A stretch of 64,000 bases of DNA, taken from the NCBI GenBank assembly GCA_024811115.1, contig JAKOGH010000142.1, forward strand, positions 248,001 through 312,000, written 5' to 3'. This stretch comes from Terana coerulea (taxonomy: Eukaryota; Basidiomycota; Agaricomycetes; Polyporales; Phanerochaetaceae). Below are positions 47,289-59,021 of this stretch, one piece after another (position 1 is the stretch's first letter; the number at the start of each line of letters is the position of its first letter). The position numbers and the translations under genes were made by a program. Under the pieces are notes generated by a model. The model had not been told where the DNA came from, made no database searches, and saw only the letters and a list, made by a program, of their open reading frames with translations.

Positions 47289-47612
47289 TTAGCAGATGGA
47301 GGGGTGGCCGCAGGGAAGAGTGCCCGTATCGAGCTGGCAGCCGCAGCCCTTGGACTTGCACGTCGACTGCGCGGCGCTGTCGGAGCACCCGTACACGCCG
47401 ATGCTGCTGCACTTGCAGTTCTGGGCGCCGCCGCCCCAGCAGTAGCCCGGCAGCTGCCCGCCGGTGGAGCCGCAGCCCGCGATGGTGTACGTCGCGGCGG
47501 CCGCGAGGTCGACGGGGGTGGGGACGGGGCTGGTGGGCGCCGAGGCGGCGGCGGCGGCGACGACGGGCAGCAGGGCGGGGAGGAGCGCGAGGAGCGTGAT
47601 GGCGAAGCGCAT
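47289..47612 (-). CDS. small secreted ten-cysteine protein, array copy 4 (intact)
   Basis: A single exon encodes 107 residues. A signal peptide (MRFAITLLALLPALLPVVA) is followed by a short Ala/Pro/Thr-rich stretch and a compact Cys domain. The spacing is C-x10-C-x7-C-x-C-x7-C-x8-C-x4-C-x-C-x8-C-x5-C, with the last Cys as the final residue. Five disulfides are possible. There are no CC pairs, so it is not a hydrophobin. It is the only one of four tandem copies with an unbroken frame. TATAAAA at 47717-47723 (minus) lies about 105 bp upstream. Function unknown; such proteins may act as wall components, effectors or antimicrobial peptides, but nothing here decides between these. Confidence 0.8.
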   Translation of the reverse strand: MRFAITLLALLPALLPVVAAAAASAPTSPVPTPVDLAAAATYTIAGCGSTGGQLPGYCWGGGAQNCKCSSIGVYGCSDSAAQSTCKSKGCGCQLDTGTLPCGHPSIC

Positions 47613-49189
47613 AGTGATGAGAGAGCGATGCTGGGGAGCAGTGGAGGGTGTGCTGGATGTCTTGCTGGGCAGAAGGATTGCAGCGCACTGAAGAGAGGAG
47701 CAGGACTCAAGGTCGTTTTTATAGCGATTTTGGTCGCTACGCTCTCGAGTCTGGCGGCCGGCGTCACGGCGGTGCATGCGAATTGTGGGCCTTGACTAGC
47801 ACCAAGGTACCCGCTCCTCGACGCCGCATCAGCACTTGTCCACGCTGGCCAAGACGGACGGGAGGTGCAAAGAGGAGAAAAAATCACCACCGAACGGGCA
47901 TGGCCATGCTTGTCAGCGTCTGCGACGCCGTGCCAAGGCCGGAGCGCGACGCTGAGTGCGTTTTACGGAGTAGTTGACGCTTTCACAACATACGTGTTGC
48001 GCAACACATATCGTATGGTACACATAGAAACCTAGGAAGAATGAATTGTGAAGGGTCGTAAAATAGTTCAAGAATTTGAGTAGTACGTACCCACAGTCCG
48101 TCGTAGGCTTACACCACTCCGTCGCTATGGAGTAGAGCGCGGACGGTACAATGCTCTTCCACCTACATCCAAAACGTCAGAAAGGATGGACATCAGAACC
48201 GATAAACCTTGAAATCTCACAAATACCTCACTTGCAGGTTGATGCTGAAGACAGGCTCACCAAGCATCTCGCACAATGGCCAGGGTCCGTCAACCTCTTC
48301 TTCACCCAAGGCTTCAGGTGACCAGGCTCGAAGGGAGGGGAGCAATGCTCGCGCCCCTGGGCACAGCTCGATACATTCTCCAAAGCCCGCCGTCCGGCGT
48401 CGACCGGCGACAGTGCGTACTCGCGGAGCAAAGCATATACATTGCCTTGCCCGCGACTCCCGCTCGCTACATGCCTGCCAAGCACATGAGCTCCAGGTAG
48501 CTGTCGGGGAGATGCCGCTGGCGGCGACAACTAGCCAGAGCGGGGAAGCGCGGCGTGTTTGTTTTGAGAGAAAGACGGAGTAACAGAGTCAAGATGTGGC
48601 CCGCCACGTGCTTGGCATCCTCGTGGCGCACCAAACTCGCTGTTTGCCGCACCGCGCACAGTGAGTCAAGCCGCACATATGCGGCTGCGGGATACACACC
48701 GCGTTCGCACGCGCGCACGCTCCAGTGCTCCCGCGCACGCCGCAGCGTAATCGTCGGTGAAACAGCGTCGGGTGCCCGCTCGGCAGCTGTGGGGCTATCA
48801 GCGCGACCGCGTGCAGACACCGTGTCCAGGCCGGGCGAGGCAGGGAAGGGACGGTCGGAGTAGTGGTAGCGCGTTTGGGAGTGACGGACGGGGAACAGTA
48901 CGGCATGCAATGACTCGCATCTAGGGCCGGTCAATGTCACATCTGAGACGAAATGTATTAGAAAGCGACAATGAGACGTGGAGAGAGTTGGTACACACGA
49001 TCATGTAAGTCAAGACACGCCTGAGCACCCGTCTGCTAGTCCAGACGCGTAAGTAATAGCGTTCACGTCAATTGGGATTCGCTTGGCTAGGGAGTGCAGA
49101 GCCATGCACTCTATGAGTACTATATTGGAACGGTCAGACATGAGCGTGCGCACAGATGTAACTATCCAACCGCTCGGCAGCATCGCACA
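47613..49189. other. array unit 4 flank and gene-poor spacer
   Basis: The first 250 bp repeat the flank of the other units (AGCACCAAGGTACCCGC near 47799). A 157-codon minus-strand frame (48467-48940, ending SYLELMCLAGM) is open but unrecognised. No clear gene otherwise. Confidence 0.4.
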
Positions 49190-49201
49190 ATAGATTGTTC
49201 G
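49190..49201 (+). repeat. target-site duplication, left
   Basis: ATAGATTGTTCG, repeated exactly at 55549-55560 after the poly(A) tail of the LINE. Confidence 0.88.
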
Positions 49202-49343
49202 GGGCGCTCCTTGACTCCTACCATCACTGTCGGCAACTTTCCCACGCTCATTGGCCAATAGGAGCGGGCCAACGAGTGTGCGGTACTGTAAAAGCCTGGC
49301 GACATAGACGGATACGAACGAACAGGAGATAATTAATAACAAC

Positions 49344-50900
49344 ATGAGCGGTCTAATGAGAACACCACCTACGACCCGGAACCAGAACGCCAAGAGCGCG
49401 AGCAGCGGACGAGAGACGAGGGCGGTACCAGCGACTTGGGAATCCGCTCAAAGACTCTTAGCTAAGCACACTCTCGTACCGTCAGGAGAACCTTCAGTAC
49501 ATGATTTCATTGCAGGCCTGAGGCACCTCGCGGACGTGATTGTGGCAGAAACGGACAAGGCGCTAGTCCGAGCCTTCGCGTTCTATGCAGAAAAGATAGA
49601 ATGGGGCGCACACGCCGGGGTTATCTCGGAGCTAGTCATGGAGAGAGCGAGGACGACAGACAGCAGAGCGGCGGCAATCTTCGAAGACATGGAACAGGCA
49701 GCAGTGGAGATAACAGCAACAGTGAAAACAGTACAGGAGAAGCAGGAGGCCACCAGGGCAGAGGCGCAGGAGACAAAGAAGATCGCAAAGACGATGCTCG
49801 AGAAGATGAGCCAGACAAAAAGGAGATAGAGGAACGAATCAAGACACTTGAGAAGAAGCTAGAGGAAAGATCAGACGCGCTCCCAGGCACGACCGCCATG
49901 CATCCCACGAGCAACCCGGCACTATCATATGCAGACGCAACGCGACTCAAACGGGACCCCCTCTTACAGCGCGAACAGAGCCGAGCGAAACAAGTCCTAA
50001 TCGAAGGCGTCGCGCTCGATACAAGGGAAGGAGGGAACGACTCGGAGAGGCAGAGCTACTCGCAAAGGCCAGAATCGCACTCGACCGGATGGGCATGGCC
50101 GGCTCGGATGCGCCGAAGGACCTGAAGTTCGCGAGCGTGAGAGTCCTGGACAAGGGAGGACTACTATACGAGCTCAACGCGGCGGAATGCGCGGAGTGGC
50201 TCCGAAAGCCGGCTGTAAAGACGGCCTTCATGAAAGAGTTCGCGCCAGGCGCCACTATGAAAAATCGTACGTACATGCTCGTTCTTGATAAAGTTCCCAC
50301 TACGTTCGACCCAGATCACGAGGCCCACAAGACGGAGTTTGCGGAGTACAACGCCGAAGTCCAACCGGGAGTCGCAGAGATGAGATGGATGAAGAGAAAG
50401 GAGCGGCGCAAACCCGGTCAACAGATGGGGGCGATGCATGCTACCTTCTCAGACATCGATGCCGCTAACGCAGTCATTGACCACGGTCTCATCATCTGCG
50501 GGAGGAAGGTCTATGGACGGAAGTGGACGCCAGAGCCGAGGAGGTGCAATAAATGCCACAAGCTCGGAGTAGGGCACTTGGCAGCAGAGTGCAAACAGGT
50601 ACACACTACCTGTGGCACCTGCGGCGAAGTGAACGCAGAGCACTCTGCTGGCAACTGCCCCAAAGCTGACCATAATGACTTTTATTGCCAGAACTGCAAA
50701 ACGCGAGGACATGCCTCGTGGGACAGGGACTGCCCAGCTTTCTTAGCAGCTCAGAGGAAGATTATACAGTGGCAACCTGACCTCCTCTACCGCCATTTCC
50801 CAAGATGTCAGACCCGAGCACATGGAGCCGCCTTGACGAGTACCACCCGCATGTTAGCTACGAAAATACCTGGACGAGCCGAAGGCCACAAAGGATAGTC
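49344..50900 (+). pseudogene. LINE ORF1, gag-like nucleic-acid-binding protein
   Basis: Starts MSGLMRTPPTTRNQ. An N-terminal helical, coiled-coil-like region (AVEITATVKTVQEKQEAT and KEIEERIKTLEKKLEER) is followed by a globular region (from MGMAGSDAPKDLKFAS at 50089). Then come three CCHC knuckles: CNKCHKLGVGHLAAEC, CGTCGEVNAEHSAGNC and CQNCKTRGHASWDRDC. These coat the element RNA. At least two frame breaks divide it: one A missing in the A5 run at about 49816-49820, and another in the G/A-rich stretch at about 50025-50045. Each side continues the same protein in another frame. Confidence 0.8.
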
Positions 50901-51134
50901 AACGGACCAGACGAGAGGGAACCGTACACCTATCGCTACGACCGACGATCAAGATACTACTCAAAGGCTACATACGACAGCTGGGCAGATGAGGTAGATG
51001 TAGCGCCCGTGGGAAGGAGGAGCGGCGCCGGCACACCCAGACGAGAGGAACGGCGCAGGGCAGGGCCAGCCAGGACGTGAACGAGAGCCAAGGAACAGCA
51101 CGGGAGATAGGACGAACGCCAGATTTGCAACATG

Positions 51135-54100
51135 ATGGAGCCAATAAACATCAACGGCTTACGTCTGTGTCAGCAAAACATGAGTCGTTCCTTACCGCTC
51201 AATCCGATCTTCTAAATACCGTTTCACCAGACGACTTCGAGCTTATCCTACTACAAGAACCATACATCGACCCCGAACCAATCTCACGCGAGCGAACCAC
51301 CGCTGGCGGGTGGTATACCCAACTGGACACCACGACCGAGACGAGAAAACGCGCTCAGTTCTCCTAGTCAACGCAAGCATCTCGACCAACTCCTGGACAG
51401 CGCTAGACGTGGACTCGGCAGACGTAACGGCCATATCTCTCACGTGCTCACGCCGAACGATACATGTACAACATCTACAATGACCAAGAGAACGACAACG
51501 CACTAGTGGCTTTTCGTAGAACGGCCGACCGCCTCTACGACAACAGGAGGAGAGCCGAGACAGGAGACGATGCTCATCCTCGCAGGCGACCTCAACAGAC
51601 ATCACCCGTTCTGGGAGCTACGCGCAAACACGCACCTACTCACGAGACAATACATTGAAGCCGCCCAACCATTGGTGGAACTACTAGCCGCATACGACCT
51701 ACACCAAATACTACCAGCGGAAATTCCTACACTACGAGCAAATGGAACGGGAAACCACACACGACCGGACAATGTCTTCGCGTCTGACAACCTAGCTGAG
51801 TGTCTTCTCTCCTGCACTACTTGCCCAGAACTACAGCCGCCATGCTGTGATCATTATCCGATACACACGCATTTGGACTTGACGCTGATTGGCTCCGTAG
51901 AAAAGGCCCAAGATGGAACTGGAGAGGAACAGACCCGGGTGAGTTTGCGCTCGCTTTGGAAGAGGAGATACACACCCGCGCTCTACCTACAGATCTCATC
52001 ACCACGACGGACGACTTCGAGACAGCATTGACGGACATTATGGATGCATTATATGCCGCACGAGGACGCACGGTACCACAGCTTGCAGATACGCCGTACA
52101 CCAAGCGGTGGTGGAGCAAGGAACTGGCCAATGAACGGAGACGAGTGAAAAACTCAGTCGGGCATCCTATCGACGCCGACGGGAGGGACAGCACGCATGT
52201 CACCAGGAGTACCATCAAGCAAGGAACCAATACATCGAACACATTCGCACAGCCAAGCAGGAACACTGGGAGGCGACTTGGAGAACGTGGATGAGGACAA
52301 TATCTGGAACTACAGCAAATACATCAAAACGGCGCGACCGATGGAGGACGTGCGAGTTCCGGCACTCATCACTCAGGACGAACAAGGGACCAGACGTCAG
52401 GCGACGACAAACGAGGATAAGAGCCAAATCCTGCACAGCCTCTTCTTCCCTAAGGCACAACAGAGAGAAGATGTAGCACATAACCCAGCTGAGTATCCGC
52501 CCGCATCCTTCACTATGCCCAGATTGACCTCGGCATTGGTAAAAGACGTAATACAAGGGCTCAAGAAATACAAGGCACCGGGAGGAGATGAGATCCCAAA
52601 TGAGGCGCTGATCTGGGGATGCGATAGTTTGCTGCCATACCTCACACGACTCTACCAGGCAACCTTCAGTCTCAAACATTACCCGGACCGGTGGAAGATC
52701 ACGCGAACAATCGTCTTGCGTAAGCCAGGCAAGGCGAACTACTCGGTTCCCAATGCATTCCGGCCGATTACTCTGGCGAAAAACATCGCCAAGTGCGGGG
52801 TAGCATGCGTAACAAAGATCCTAGTGTACGAGGCAGAGAAGCGCAAACTCCTTCCGAACAGCACTTCCTAGGGCGACCAGGCCGAACCACGACCGACTCT
52901 CTGCACTATCTCACCATGACAGTCAAGAATGCATGGCGTAAAGGGCAAGTGGCTTCAATTCTTTTCCTCGATGTTAAAGCTGCGTTTCCAAGTGTAGATG
53001 GAACTCAACTGCTGAAGGACCTACGGCAGAGAGGCTTCCCATCGGACCTAGTGGACTGGATCAAGAGAAAGATGGAAGATCGATACACCACCCTCGAATT
53101 TGACGACTTTATCTCCACACCTTTCGCTCTCACCAACTGCCTCGAACAAGGATGCCCGATGTCGGTAATCCTCTACCAATTATACAACTCACCGCTCCTA
53201 GAAGTCGTACGACCAGACAGAGGCGAACTAGTAACAGGAACATAGATGACGTAGCGGTGGTGGCAGTTGGAGACACACTGGACGACACGCACTGGACACT
53301 CCGATCCTTCATGAACAGAGCAGGCGGAGCCTTTAAGTGGGCTCAAACACACTCCTCGACATTCTCGGTGGAGAAGTTTGGCCTGCTCAACATGTCTCTA
53401 GAAACGAGTGGACAAGGGACTAGGCCCACCGTTAGTGCTAGGCAATGGAGCCCCAGATATAAAACCAGCTAAGTCATATAAGTTCCTGGGGTGCAAGTGG
53501 ATCACCAGCTTCGTTGGAACGAACAGGTAGACTACGCGCTGGCAAGAAGGGGCTACAGTGGATCACCCTCTTCAAGCGCATGGCGGGCGTACGCAGAGGT
53601 ATTTCCATGCAAGCAGTGCAACGGCTATACTTTTCAGTAGCGGTACCCTCGATGCTATATGCAGCAGACGTCTTCCTGGTCCCTACCTATCACCACCCAC
53701 AGAAAACACGCGTGCAAGGATCAGTAGGCCATATACGAAAGCTGGGACAGATTCACAGGCAGGCGGCGATTATGATGACAGGAGCCATGAAGACCACAGC
53801 GACGGACGTCATGGAGGCCCACGCAAACATCCTCCCCTTCTCTCTCTTAGTCGAACAACACTGCCACCGGGCGGCGGCGAGAGCGTGCACACTACCAGCT
53901 CACCACCCCTCACGCCACTGCTCACTCGCTGCCAACAGCGAGATTTGTCAAACGCCATCGATCAGTTATGCACGAACTGCTATACCTCTTCCGACTGGAC
54001 TCACGCAACGTCGAGAAGATACAACCAGTACGATACCATCCGACCTGGCGACCAGGACACAGAGTCGAAATCGCAGCAAGCAAAGAAGATGCGATCCAGG

Positions 54101-55149
54101 ACGAGGAGCGCTGGGCGGGACAACCAGGAGTACGAGTATACACAGATGGATCAGACTTCGAAGGAGGAGTAGGAGCGGCAGCGGTACTCTACCGAGGAAA
54201 CACGAAGAAAACGCTCAGGCTGCACCTCGGACCGTCGGAGAAGCACACAGTGTATGAAGCAGAAGTGGTGGGAATGATCCTCGGGCTAGAACTGATTCGC
54301 AGAGAGAGACGCCAGGTAAGTAAAGCCTCCCTTGCCATAGACAACCAGGCTGCGGTGCGTTCGAGCAGGTCGCGAAAGCCGAAGCCAGGACACTATCTCA
54401 TGGATGACCTGCACCGGCTCAAGCGAACAGTGAAGAATGAGCATGAGGGGATTAAGCTTACCTTTCGATGGGTACCGGGGCATCGGGACGTAGAAGGAAA
54501 CGAAGCTGTGGACGTAGAGGCCAAGAAGGCGGCCAAACGGGACTCCTCAGATCGAAATCAACTACCCGCCTGTCTGAGAAGAGAGCTACCGGACAGCGTC
54601 TCGCGGATCAAACAGAACCAGAAAAAGGCCATACAAGACGAAGCGAGGCAACGATGGACCAACTCCCCACGCTTTCAACGCATGAACAACCTAGACCCCT
54701 CCCTCCCTTCCAAGAGCTTCGGGCAATACGTCGGAGGAACCTCGAGAAAACAGGCGGCAATTGTATTCCAGCTACGCACAGGACATGTCCCGCTCAACTA
54801 CCACCTGAACCGAATCAACATAGTGGACAGCGCAACATGCGAACGATGCGACGAAGGAGATGAGACACCGACGCACTTCCTCTTACATTGTCCGGCATAT
54901 GCACGAGCGCGACAACGACTACTCTACGACGCAGGCCCGCAAGCACTCCACCTCTCGATACTGCTCACGCGCCGCAACCTCCTGGGGCCTCTACTCCGAT
55001 ACGTCCACGCCACGGGACGATTCCGTGAACAGCTAGGCGACCTACACCACAAGAAGCGAGAGAAAGAGGAAAAACGAAAAACAAGGGACGTCGTACTTGA
55101 CCGTGCGAATCAGACACTGACGCGCCCTCTCTCCGTGATACAGAAATGA
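51135..55149 (+). pseudogene. LINE ORF2: endonuclease, reverse transcriptase, RNase H
   Basis: ATG at 51135 (MEPININGLRLCQQNMSRS). Endonuclease: ELILLQEPYID, then GDLNRHHPFWEL (about 51577) and the CCDHYPIHTHL catalytic His block (about 51840). Reverse transcriptase: PGGDEIPNEAL, FRPITLAKNIAKC, ILFLDVKAAFPSV (first Asp), LEQGCPMSV, and an IDDVAVVAVGD block with the paired Asp (about 53245). RNase H: VYTDGSDFEGG (54130), EAEVVGMILGLEL, DNQAAV and VPGHRDVEGNEAVD. It ends with CERC...HFLLHCPAY, a zinc-like motif. The protein is spread over all three frames by at least six breaks, for example near 51185, 51360, 51570, 52870 and 53240. As written it cannot be made as one protein. Confidence 0.85.
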
Positions 55150-55548
55150 GAAGTGTACGAATACGCGGCGTGGAGACACCAAGAGCACGGACTTTCCCAG
55201 GGTCGGCATTGGGGGAATTCTGATGGCTACCGGAGAACCGTCAGCCATACTCCCGCGCGGCAAGAGGTCTAACCCAGGGGACCATCGTCCACCAAAGCGC
55301 GTGAGGTTTACAGCCCAGTGCCTAGCGTTCAATCGCCAGATCCACCTCTTTTTACACCGCTACTCCCACACACTCATCACTCCCCCACCTAAATTTCGGC
55401 CGAGATCCTTCGGGACATGTGCCATTGCATACAAGACCAACTCGCATTCAGACGGAAGTAGTAGCACGATAAACGCATGTACATGTAGATCGTCCACCAT
55501 AGGGATATCCCTGACGGACGTAAAACAAAGGAGACCAAAAAAAAAAAA

Positions 55549-55560
55549 ATAGATTGTTCG
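55549..55560 (+). repeat. target-site duplication, right
   Basis: Exact copy of the left ATAGATTGTTCG directly after the poly(A) run. The first A is shared with the tail. Confidence 0.88.
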
Positions 55561-55577
55561 CATGTCGCTGGTAAGGT

Positions 55578-56260
55578 GGCAGCGGATCCAGGCTCCTTCC
55601 TCAGCTCGCCCCTTCGAGTTTCCGCTGGGAGGGCGTAAACGCCCGACGTGAACGTCTCCCAGAACTCTCAGGGACGGCTGGCTCCAAACTTTAGCGCCTG
55701 ATTATGTCATCCCGGGTGAAGCTCCGGTTCGGCCGTGGTAAAGGTAGACACCTATGACTTTTCTGCTCCATTGCTCTTCGCAATCTGCTTCAAATGGTAG
55801 AAATAGCTGTGAATAAAGTCTTTAATCACCTTATGGACGTTATTTGTGAGAAAATAATCATGTTGGCCTGGTACAACCAGCTCTCGGGCTGCGAAATGTG
55901 TTAGTGATGGTGGAAAGCAAAGCTTTCAGCGAGTTATATATAAGTTCTAGCCACAGAACATGTGCTAACTTTCTTTCCAGTAAGTCCTATAAGTATTGGA
56001 AGTAGTTTTGCTGCCAAATGATACTGCAGAGTACACTAACTTTGCGCAATGCAGCAAACTGCCAAGCCTCTGCGCCGAGACGCCTGCCCCATTTGGGCTC
56101 TCCCGGGGACCGAGAGTGGCCGGATTGATTTGGCGCTAAAGTTTGGAGCCAGCCTCCCTGAGAGTTGCGTCCGAGAGTTCGGCCCAAGCGGGCCGGAGTC
56201 CGTACGGTTGAGAGCAACTCGCAGGGAGCGCTGGGAAGGAGACTGCAGCGGATCCTTCAT
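55578..56260. mobile_element. inverted-repeat (foldback) element of ~700 bp
   Basis: Two arms of about 150 bp face each other: left about 55578-55725, right about 56110-56260. The best-matching core is 55663-55698 against the reverse complement of 56132-56166 (AACTCTCAGGGA, then GGCTGGCTCCAAACTTTAGC with one base difference). Outer parts share GCAGCGGATCC and CTCCTTCC. The ~390-bp centre has no coding sequence. It looks like a non-autonomous inverted-repeat element; the exact ends and any target duplication were not resolved. The LINE ends only about 18 bp to its left. Confidence 0.65.
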
Positions 56261-56308
56261 CGAGGATAGTACAGAGCGAACACTAGATGCAGAGTTCCAT
56301 CCAGATAT

Positions 56309-57060
56309 CTAGTAATTCTGCCCGCGTTTCAAATCTTCTTGCGATCTTATCCGAGCGAACAGTGGGATTCTATCTGTCAGGTCTCTGAATTGAGCCGACG
56401 CAGCACATATAATTCGGCAAATGACTTACGCATCGCAATATGAAGCGTATTGACGGTGGGGATATCCGAAAGACATACGGCATGAGCTAAAATCTATCAG
56501 GGCCGGGCTTTAAGACGAATGTGTAGGGCGACCTGCCATAAACGTGGAACAATGGGTGCAGGGAAGGTTGGGGACAATGGAGAAGCGGGTTTCGCTGGAT
56601 CTTGATATCCACACCCCGCGCCGCGCCGCCTGATCATCGCAGTCGATACCATACTGCAATGCCGGGATACCTGCATGTACGTATAAATGTGGCCTTCGCA
56701 CAGTCCATGCAAAGCACAGGTCGACTGTACCTGCCGAGATGAACGTCAGACATTTGCTCCGCAAAGTCAACATCGAAGTAGAACAATTGATATCGGTTAA
56801 ACCGTTCTGCATACACGGCAGGCCATTCTGATGCATATGACTAACCGCGGCGCGCAGCCGTTGATATTTTGGACCGCTGCAGAAATTAATAGACCTAACA
56901 CGCCCATGAAATAAATCAGAGACGCAATGTTTGCATTGAATAACGGGCTCACCTATAAGGAAGAGCGGTTTGCCTCCGCAATATGCACGTAAAGCACGAC
57001 CAATCGTTTTCAGGGGTCAAAATCAATAATCTCGCTACTCTCAAGCTGGAAAAAGATTTT
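56309..57060 (-). CDS. possible multi-exon gene, unrecognised
   Basis: Several exon-like blocks with good splice sites lie on the minus strand. They are YAERFNRYQLFYFDVDFAEQ (about 56731-56830, donor GTACAG), PALQYGIDCDDQAARRG (56533-56670) and AHAVCLSDIPTVNTLHIAM (56430-56486, donor GTAAGT), with a last exon 56309-56373 ending KRGQNY-stop. The block TIGRALRAYCGGKPLFLI near 56960-57020 may be an earlier exon. Phases do not all join (one mismatch at 56670/56731), so the model is tentative. No family is recognised. Confidence 0.35.
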
Positions 57061-59021
57061 CCTCAGTGTGCAGACCAGGCAGACAACGTACCAATACGGC
57101 ATAGATGCCGGAATGCTACAACGGCGCCCGACTACAGCTTCTTTCGCCGCGAATACCTTTCCCGCTACCGCCAAACAGCGGAGACGTGAATTCAAACTGC
57201 AGCAACGCGCGAGCAATGCCACCAAGGCCGCGGACACGAAGAGCGGCGTTCGTTTCTGGAATGGGTGATATTGCTCGGGCCCGAAAGCATATCATGGGAA
57301 CCGTGGGGCCCACGCTTTGAGAGCTGCTCGGGAGCCCCAGACAGAGTCACAGCCGCCGCTTTGGACCACGGTGGGAACGGGGGTGCCGACGCTCGCAGGC
57401 GCGGCAGGTGCGTCGTATGGCCTGCCCCCAAATGAACGGCGAGGGCCGAGCGAGAATAACGATTAGCTTTGCGCGCATCGGGACGTGCGCGGAGCGTTCT
57501 GTATGTTGGAAACCTCCGCATCGCCAACGCTGTCTTCCCTTCTTCTGCGGCAAGCGCGAGCAAGTGGCCCGGCGCGTCGCCCCAGCGTAAAGCCATCGCG
57601 CATTGTCGGAAGACGCAGCGCGACGCGCACGTAAGAGACGGCGTTCCATGTGACAGCCTCTGGGAACGCGAGCTCGCGAGCAGGGTCCGTGAGTAGATCC
57701 CCGGCACGCGACGCGGCCCACGCACTAACAGCCCAGGTCGCGTGCTCCGCCGCCTTCTGTATAGAGTGTGCGTGTGGCGCGCCTAGGCGTGCTTTGGGGT
57801 GCGCGCAGCGACGAATAAGGCTCGCCTTGTCTCTGTTATGGGCGCCAACGCCGAGTGGCATCATGCAGCGCACGGAGTGCGGCGCGTCCCAGGCGAAAAG
57901 AAAGCTCAGCCGAAGGTGTAAGGTTTGCCGCCCGAGCGTTCGCCCGTTTCCGCCAGGCTCTGCGCGCTGTCCTGGGGGCCCGGCGGGGCGGTATGTGGCG
58001 GGGCGAACAGAGTTTCGAGGCAAGAGCTGGCGTAAAGCAATATCAGATGCGTACACCGCCTCGCTCGTCTTTGCGGGGCCATCAGCCCAAGGTCCGTGAG
58101 CGTGCGCCAGCGCAGCAGACAGACGGCGGGTGCAGTACGGGACGTCGGGCACGCGCAGCGTGGCGGGCGGCGTATGATCATTGGGGGTCCAAAGTCACTT
58201 TGGCGGCGACGGTCTAGAGCGTGCCGCGCAGAGTGACGCCTTCCGCCGCCCCTGCGGGAAGGCATACACACTTCCTCCGCGCACAGAAGCGCTGCACGTA
58301 CGTAGGCTCACAGGGTACCTGGCTGTCATCTGATGAGTACCTGAATCCTAAATTGATGAGATAGAGTACCACAAGACTGCGCTCTCACCGAAAGCCGAAG
58401 GCTGCACACCGAGGGACGCCAGATCCAGCCAATGGCAGGCCGCGAGAAGGGGCTGGGAGCGGAATCACAGGGCTAGACAGCGACTTAATGAGGGATGACG
58501 GAGAGCGAGCCGGGTTCTGGATTCTAGACTCTAAGTGACATCAGCGTCAGCAGAGCACAAGAGGATCCGGGCACTCACTAACAGCACCCCACGAACTTGC
58601 GGCGATTAGGAAGGTTGATAGGGTAAAGTTCATAGCATAACATTGGATCGGGAACATACCGATGGCAGAAAAAAATACTGTACATGCTTGTATAGTACAG
58701 CGAACATAGAGCTTACAGAGCGTTGGAGACACGGGTTTGCATAGTGACAGGAATCCGAGGAAAACAATAGTCGAGACTGGCAGCGTGCGAGACGTGGTGC
58801 GAGCGGAGAGACTGCGAAGAAGAATACATCCAGGGAAGAGGCGATGTCGTACAACCGAGAGCGGCATCTAGCCTCGCAGATCGTGTATGGCGAGACGCTG
58901 ACGAATTCCGAGATCATGGGTGCAGTCGTGAAAATGGAGGCGTTCATGAGAGTGAGACCTTGGATGGGGCATAGTGGGTTCCTGCGTGGTTCTAGAGTAG
59001 CAGCGAGCGCTACTCCGGGTC
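57061..59021. other. GC-rich stretch, no assigned gene
   Basis: Long frames are open on both strands between 57190 and 58270 (up to 229 codons on the minus strand, 57463-58152). They overlap each other, are very rich in Arg, Ala and Pro, and show no domain; I read this as composition. From 58280 to 59020 only short frames are seen. Confidence 0.45.

Larger units (their letters stand above)
49202..55548 (+). mobile_element. complete LINE (non-LTR retrotransposon, Tad/I-like)
   Basis: A 6.3-kb element bounded by identical 12-bp target-site duplications and ending in a run of 13 A (about 55537-55549). It has a short 5' leader, a gag-like ORF1 with three zinc knuckles, and an ORF2 with APE-type endonuclease, reverse transcriptase, RNase H and a C-terminal Cys/His motif. 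RNase H inside ORF2 is typical of fungal Tad and related I-group elements. The perfect duplication points to a recent insertion, yet both ORFs are cut by several single-base frame breaks. Confidence 0.9.

Noticed and set aside
37013..47612. Hydrophobins
   Set aside because: Small, secreted and Cys-rich, but there are ten cysteines, no CC pairs and the spacing is wrong for the eight-Cys hydrophobin pattern.
57463..58152. 229-codon minus-strand gene
   Set aside because: Long frames are open on both strands in the same GC-rich stretch, so length alone is not evidence; no family signature.
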